From Chitinophagales bacterium (GTDB lineage: Bacteria; Bacteroidota; Bacteroidia; Chitinophagales; Chitinophagaceae), in contig JAATGW010000576.1 in NCBI GenBank assembly GCA_015654495.1, forward strand, positions 1-5,823: a stretch of 5,823 nucleotides of DNA, written 5' to 3'. A program made the position numbers and the translations under genes. Positions 3,581 to 5,823 of the stretch are shown piece by piece. The notes below the pieces were generated by a model. That model worked only from the letters and a program-made list of their open reading frames with translations. It had not been told where the DNA came from and searched no databases. How positions within the stretch are numbered: position 1 is the first letter of the stretch; every line of letters starts with the position of its first letter.

Positions 3581-5645
3581 AACTCTTCAATACCTGCTCA
3601 ATAAGTATTCCTAATTTCTCAGCATCCGGAAGCATTGCTTTTTCCAATAGAATATTCATCGGTACAGCGGGAAGATTTAATGCACCTAAAACTTCCACAG
3701 GTGCATCCAGGTAACGAAAACATTCCTTTGAAATCCTTCCGGCAAGGGCTTCCGCAAATGAATTCTGCTGCTGTTCTTCTGTAAGAATAATGCATTTACC
3801 ATGACGCTGAACCGTGCTATATACTAAATCCTCGTCGAGCGGAAACAAAGTGAGCAGGTCAATAATTTCCACCTTACCCGGAAAATTTTTTGAAGCAGCC
3901 GACGCCCAATATACTCCCATACCATAGGTAATGATACAGCAGGATTCTCCATTTTTAATGCTGTCATCATCTGCTTTCAGCACTACCCTTCCCTTTCCGA
4001 GCGGGATGATATAATCTCTATCCGGCTCGGGGGTTTTTGCCTGCTCAGTTCCGGGCACTTTACTCCAGTATAGACCTTTATGTTCAAGCATGAGTAAAGG
4101 ATTCGGATCGTAAAATGCCGCCTTCATTAAACCTTTCATATCAGCTGCATTGGACGGATACACGATTTTTATTCCTTTTATACTCAGCAGTGTTGTTTCG
4201 ATACAGCCACTATGGTATGGTCCGCCACCACCATAAGCGCCTACGGGTACCCGTATAAGCGTCTGCACCGGAAATTTTCCATTGGACAGGTAGCAGGATT
4301 TTGATATTTCACTTACCAGCTGGTTAAATCCAGGATAAATATAATCCCCGAACTGAACTTCTACTATCGGTTTTACGCCGACTGCACTCAGTCCCGTTGT
4401 TGAGCCTATAATATATGCTTCCTGTATTGCGGTATTAAAAACGCGGTGATCACCGAATTGTTCAGCAAGGGTTGCCGCTTCCCTGAATACCCCTCCAAGT
4501 CTGCGGCCTACATCCTGACCATATAAAATCGCTTCGGGATGATCTTCCATAATTTCCCGGATCGCATAAAGGGCCGCGTCCACCATCACAATTTTTTCAG
4601 AGCCTTCGTTGTTCCGGTTTCCTTTTTCTTCGGTTACGGGTGTGGGTACAAAAACAAAATCAGCTACCGCTGCCGGATCCGGCTCCTCTGCAGCTACTGA
4701 CTTTTCAAAATCATTCTTTACCTGTAGTGCCGCTTCTCTGGAAATCCTTTCGAGTATTTCAGGATAATAGCCGCTTTCGAGTAGCCTTTGCCGTAATTTA
4801 TGGATGGGATCCCTTTTTCGGTGTTCTTCCAGATCTTCAGTTGTCCTGTAGAATTCGCGACGCACACCGCTGGTATGATGACCAAGTAACGGACAGGAAG
4901 CGCGAACAAGCCATGGACTGCGGGTCTGCCTCACTTTCGCAATCACCTCACCCATCACACTATAGCTCTCTGCAAAATCACTTCCATCTACGTTGATGCA
5001 TGATAATCCAGGGAAACCTGCCGCATAGCCGATAGCATCTGTTACGCGTGCTTCTTCTGCACTCACACTTATCCCCCAGTTATTATCCTGCACCAGATAT
5101 ATCACGGGCAGATTTTGTAATACCGCAAATTGAAATGCTTCACTTACCTCACCTTCGGTTATACTTGCATCACCCATTGAACAAATCACAACAGGAAGTT
5201 CACCGGCAGGTCCTTTTCTGAATTTTTCGCTTTTGATCTTTTCAAGAAATTTCAGCCCCTGTGCCAAACCAGTTGCAGGAATTACCTGCATACCTGTTGC
5301 ACTGCTCTGATGTATGATTCCCGGTTTTGCAGGATCAACAGAACTCGGATGGCTATAATATTCACGGCCTCCACTGAATGGGTCATCTTTTTTTGCAAGC
5401 AGCTGAAGCATCAGTTCATAAGGACTGAAACCAAGACCCAGCAACATACTTTCATCACGATAATAAGGACTAACATAATCAACAGGAAGGAGGTGAAAAG
5501 CAGTGGCCAACTGAATGGCTTCATGGCCCGATGAAGTGGAATGTACATACTCGCAAACAGATCTGTTCTGTTCATAGGTATCAGCCATGGCTTTTGCCTG
5601 GCAGATAAGTTTCCAGGCCCTGATAAGCGTTTCGCGGGATGGCAT
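3579..5645 (-). CDS. ThDP-dependent 2-oxo acid dehydrogenase E1, alpha and beta fused
   Basis: A 688-residue cytoplasmic enzyme joining E1-alpha (about 1-315) and E1-beta (about 350-688) through an acidic, Asn-rich linker. E1 decarboxylates a 2-oxo acid on thiamine diphosphate and passes the acyl group to E2 lipoate. The branched-chain (2-oxoisovalerate) type is most likely, but substrate is not proven. Alpha-part signs: YVHSTSSGHEAIQ near the N-terminus, the ThDP-Mg motif GDAS at 158 (Ala where the classical motif has GDG) through DNNWGIS at 187-193, and GHHTS at 255-259. Beta-part signs: TAIQEAY with the cofactor-activating Glu at 409, FGDYIYPGFNQL, GGGGPYHSG with His at 478, and the C-terminal domain IITYGMG...IDLLTLFPLD. 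ATG at 5645 is preferred because the family begins close to this point. An upstream TTG at 5693 would add a 16-residue Cys-rich extension encoded by a hairpin. No E2 or E3 gene is in the window. Confidence 0.92.
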   Translation of the reverse strand: MPSRETLIRAWKLICQAKAMADTYEQNRSVCEYVHSTSSGHEAIQLATAFHLLPVDYVSPYYRDESMLLGLGFSPYELMLQLLAKKDDPFSGGREYYSHPSSVDPAKPGIIHQSSATGMQVIPATGLAQGLKFLEKIKSEKFRKGPAGELPVVICSMGDASITEGEVSEAFQFAVLQNLPVIYLVQDNNWGISVSAEEARVTDAIGYAAGFPGLSCINVDGSDFAESYSVMGEVIAKVRQTRSPWLVRASCPLLGHHTSGVRREFYRTTEDLEEHRKRDPIHKLRQRLLESGYYPEILERISREAALQVKNDFEKSVAAEEPDPAAVADFVFVPTPVTEEKGNRNNEGSEKIVMVDAALYAIREIMEDHPEAILYGQDVGRRLGGVFREAATLAEQFGDHRVFNTAIQEAYIIGSTTGLSAVGVKPIVEVQFGDYIYPGFNQLVSEISKSCYLSNGKFPVQTLIRVPVGAYGGGGPYHSGCIETTLLSIKGIKIVYPSNAADMKGLMKAAFYDPNPLLMLEHKGLYWSKVPGTEQAKTPEPDRDYIIPLGKGRVVLKADDDSIKNGESCCIITYGMGVYWASAASKNFPGKVEIIDLLTLFPLDEDLVYSTVQRHGKCIILTEEQQQNSFAEALAGRISKECFRYLDAPVEVLGALNLPAVPMNILLEKAMLPDAEKLGILIEQVLKS

Positions 5646-5649
5646 ATGG

Positions 5650-5657
5650 CAAAAATA
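5650..5657 (-). promoter_or_regulatory. possible Bacteroidota -7 element before E1
   Basis: The minus strand reads TATTTTTG, a full match to the Bacteroidota -7 consensus TAnnTTTG, only four bases before the E1 ATG. Used as a promoter it would give an almost leaderless transcript. No TTTG lies at the expected -33 distance, so the match may be chance. Confidence 0.22.
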
Positions 5658-5667
5658 ATCCGTAGAA

Positions 5668-5687
5668 CGGCAGTTAATACACTGCCG
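5668..5687 (-). repeat. perfect hairpin between the FAH-family gene and E1
   Basis: CGGCAGT (5668-5674) and ACTGCCG (5681-5687) form a 7-bp stem with a 6-base loop. It sits between the stop of the upstream FAH-family gene (5720) and the E1 ATG (5645). No T-tract follows directly on the minus strand, so it is a poor terminator; a processing or attenuation site within an operon is equally possible. Confidence 0.55.
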
Positions 5688-5719
5688 CCGCAATCACAAA
5701 AATTCAAGTAAAGTGAAGT

Positions 5720-5823
5720 TTATTTTACTGAAAGTTCAAACAGACTTTCATCCTCGATGAAGCCTTCGAGGTCGTCGCCAACAACGCAATCACCAACACC
5801 TGCAGGTGTACCGGTAAATACCA
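5720..5823 (-). CDS. fumarylacetoacetate hydrolase family protein, C-terminal fragment
   Basis: Only the last 33 codons are in the window; the gene continues past its right edge and ends with TAA at 5720-5722. The minus-strand frame begins VFTGTPAGVGDCVVGDDLEG and ends with FELSVK. TGTPAGVG followed by GD and LEGF is the hallmark C-terminal stretch of FAH-superfamily enzymes of the FAHD1/acylpyruvase type, which are around 200 residues. These cytosolic, Mg-dependent enzymes cleave C-C bonds of acylpyruvates or decarboxylate oxaloacetate. The metal-binding acidic residues lie upstream, outside the window, so activity cannot be judged. The gene is codirectional with E1, 74 bp before its ATG, so co-transcription is possible. 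The fragment is too short for the substrate to be assigned. Confidence 0.85.
   Translation of the reverse strand, partial: VFTGTPAGVGDCVVGDDLEGFIEDESLFELSVK

Overview
The window looks like a chromosomal segment of a Bacteroidota member, most likely close to Chitinophagaceae/Sphingobacteriales. This is inferred from four things: a PorT-type outer-membrane barrel protein with an ...KSQ signal-peptide end, a single-chain alpha-beta fused 2-oxo acid dehydrogenase E1, start codons without clear Shine-Dalgarno sequences, and intergenic short palindromes and 7-bp tandem repeats of a style I associate with that phylum. No species can be named from the sequence alone.

Layout. 2-75 (minus) is an intact elongator-type tRNA-Met(CAT). 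Directly upstream of it, 76-394 holds three tandem, 3'-truncated copies of the same tRNA plus its leader. In each copy two short TCCGC...GCGGA palindromes replace the D-arm region and the 3' side of the anticodon stem. 618-1316 (plus) encodes a CRP/FNR-family regulator with an FNR-like four-cysteine pattern, closed by a strong intrinsic terminator (1334-1371). 1372-1953 has no gene. It holds a terminator-like hairpin and a symmetric block of four hairpin repeats, two in each orientation (1585-1820). 1954-2721 (minus) encodes a secreted outer-membrane beta-barrel protein, convergent with the regulator.

From 2808 to 3580 lies a roughly 770-bp module bracketed by an inverted pair of heptad-repeat arrays ending in GGAACAGCC. 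Inside it are further heptads, palindromes and a small two-helix membrane protein gene (3071-3284, minus), whose reading frame is broken by one extra base in an 11-base homopolymer. The right-hand array starts within the stop codon of the E1 gene. 3579-5645 (minus) encodes the fused E1 enzyme, and 5720-5823 (minus) is the C-terminal end of a fumarylacetoacetate-hydrolase-family enzyme that continues beyond the window.

The FAH-family enzyme and E1 are codirectional, about 75 bp apart and separated by a perfect hairpin. Both act on small organic or 2-oxo acids, so co-transcription is plausible but unproven. The regulator and the barrel protein show no obvious functional link to them. I found no CRISPR array, transposase, phage gene or complete defence system. 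The unusual content is the tRNA-derived array, the inverted hairpin quartet, the heptad-bracketed module and the homopolymer-broken small membrane gene.
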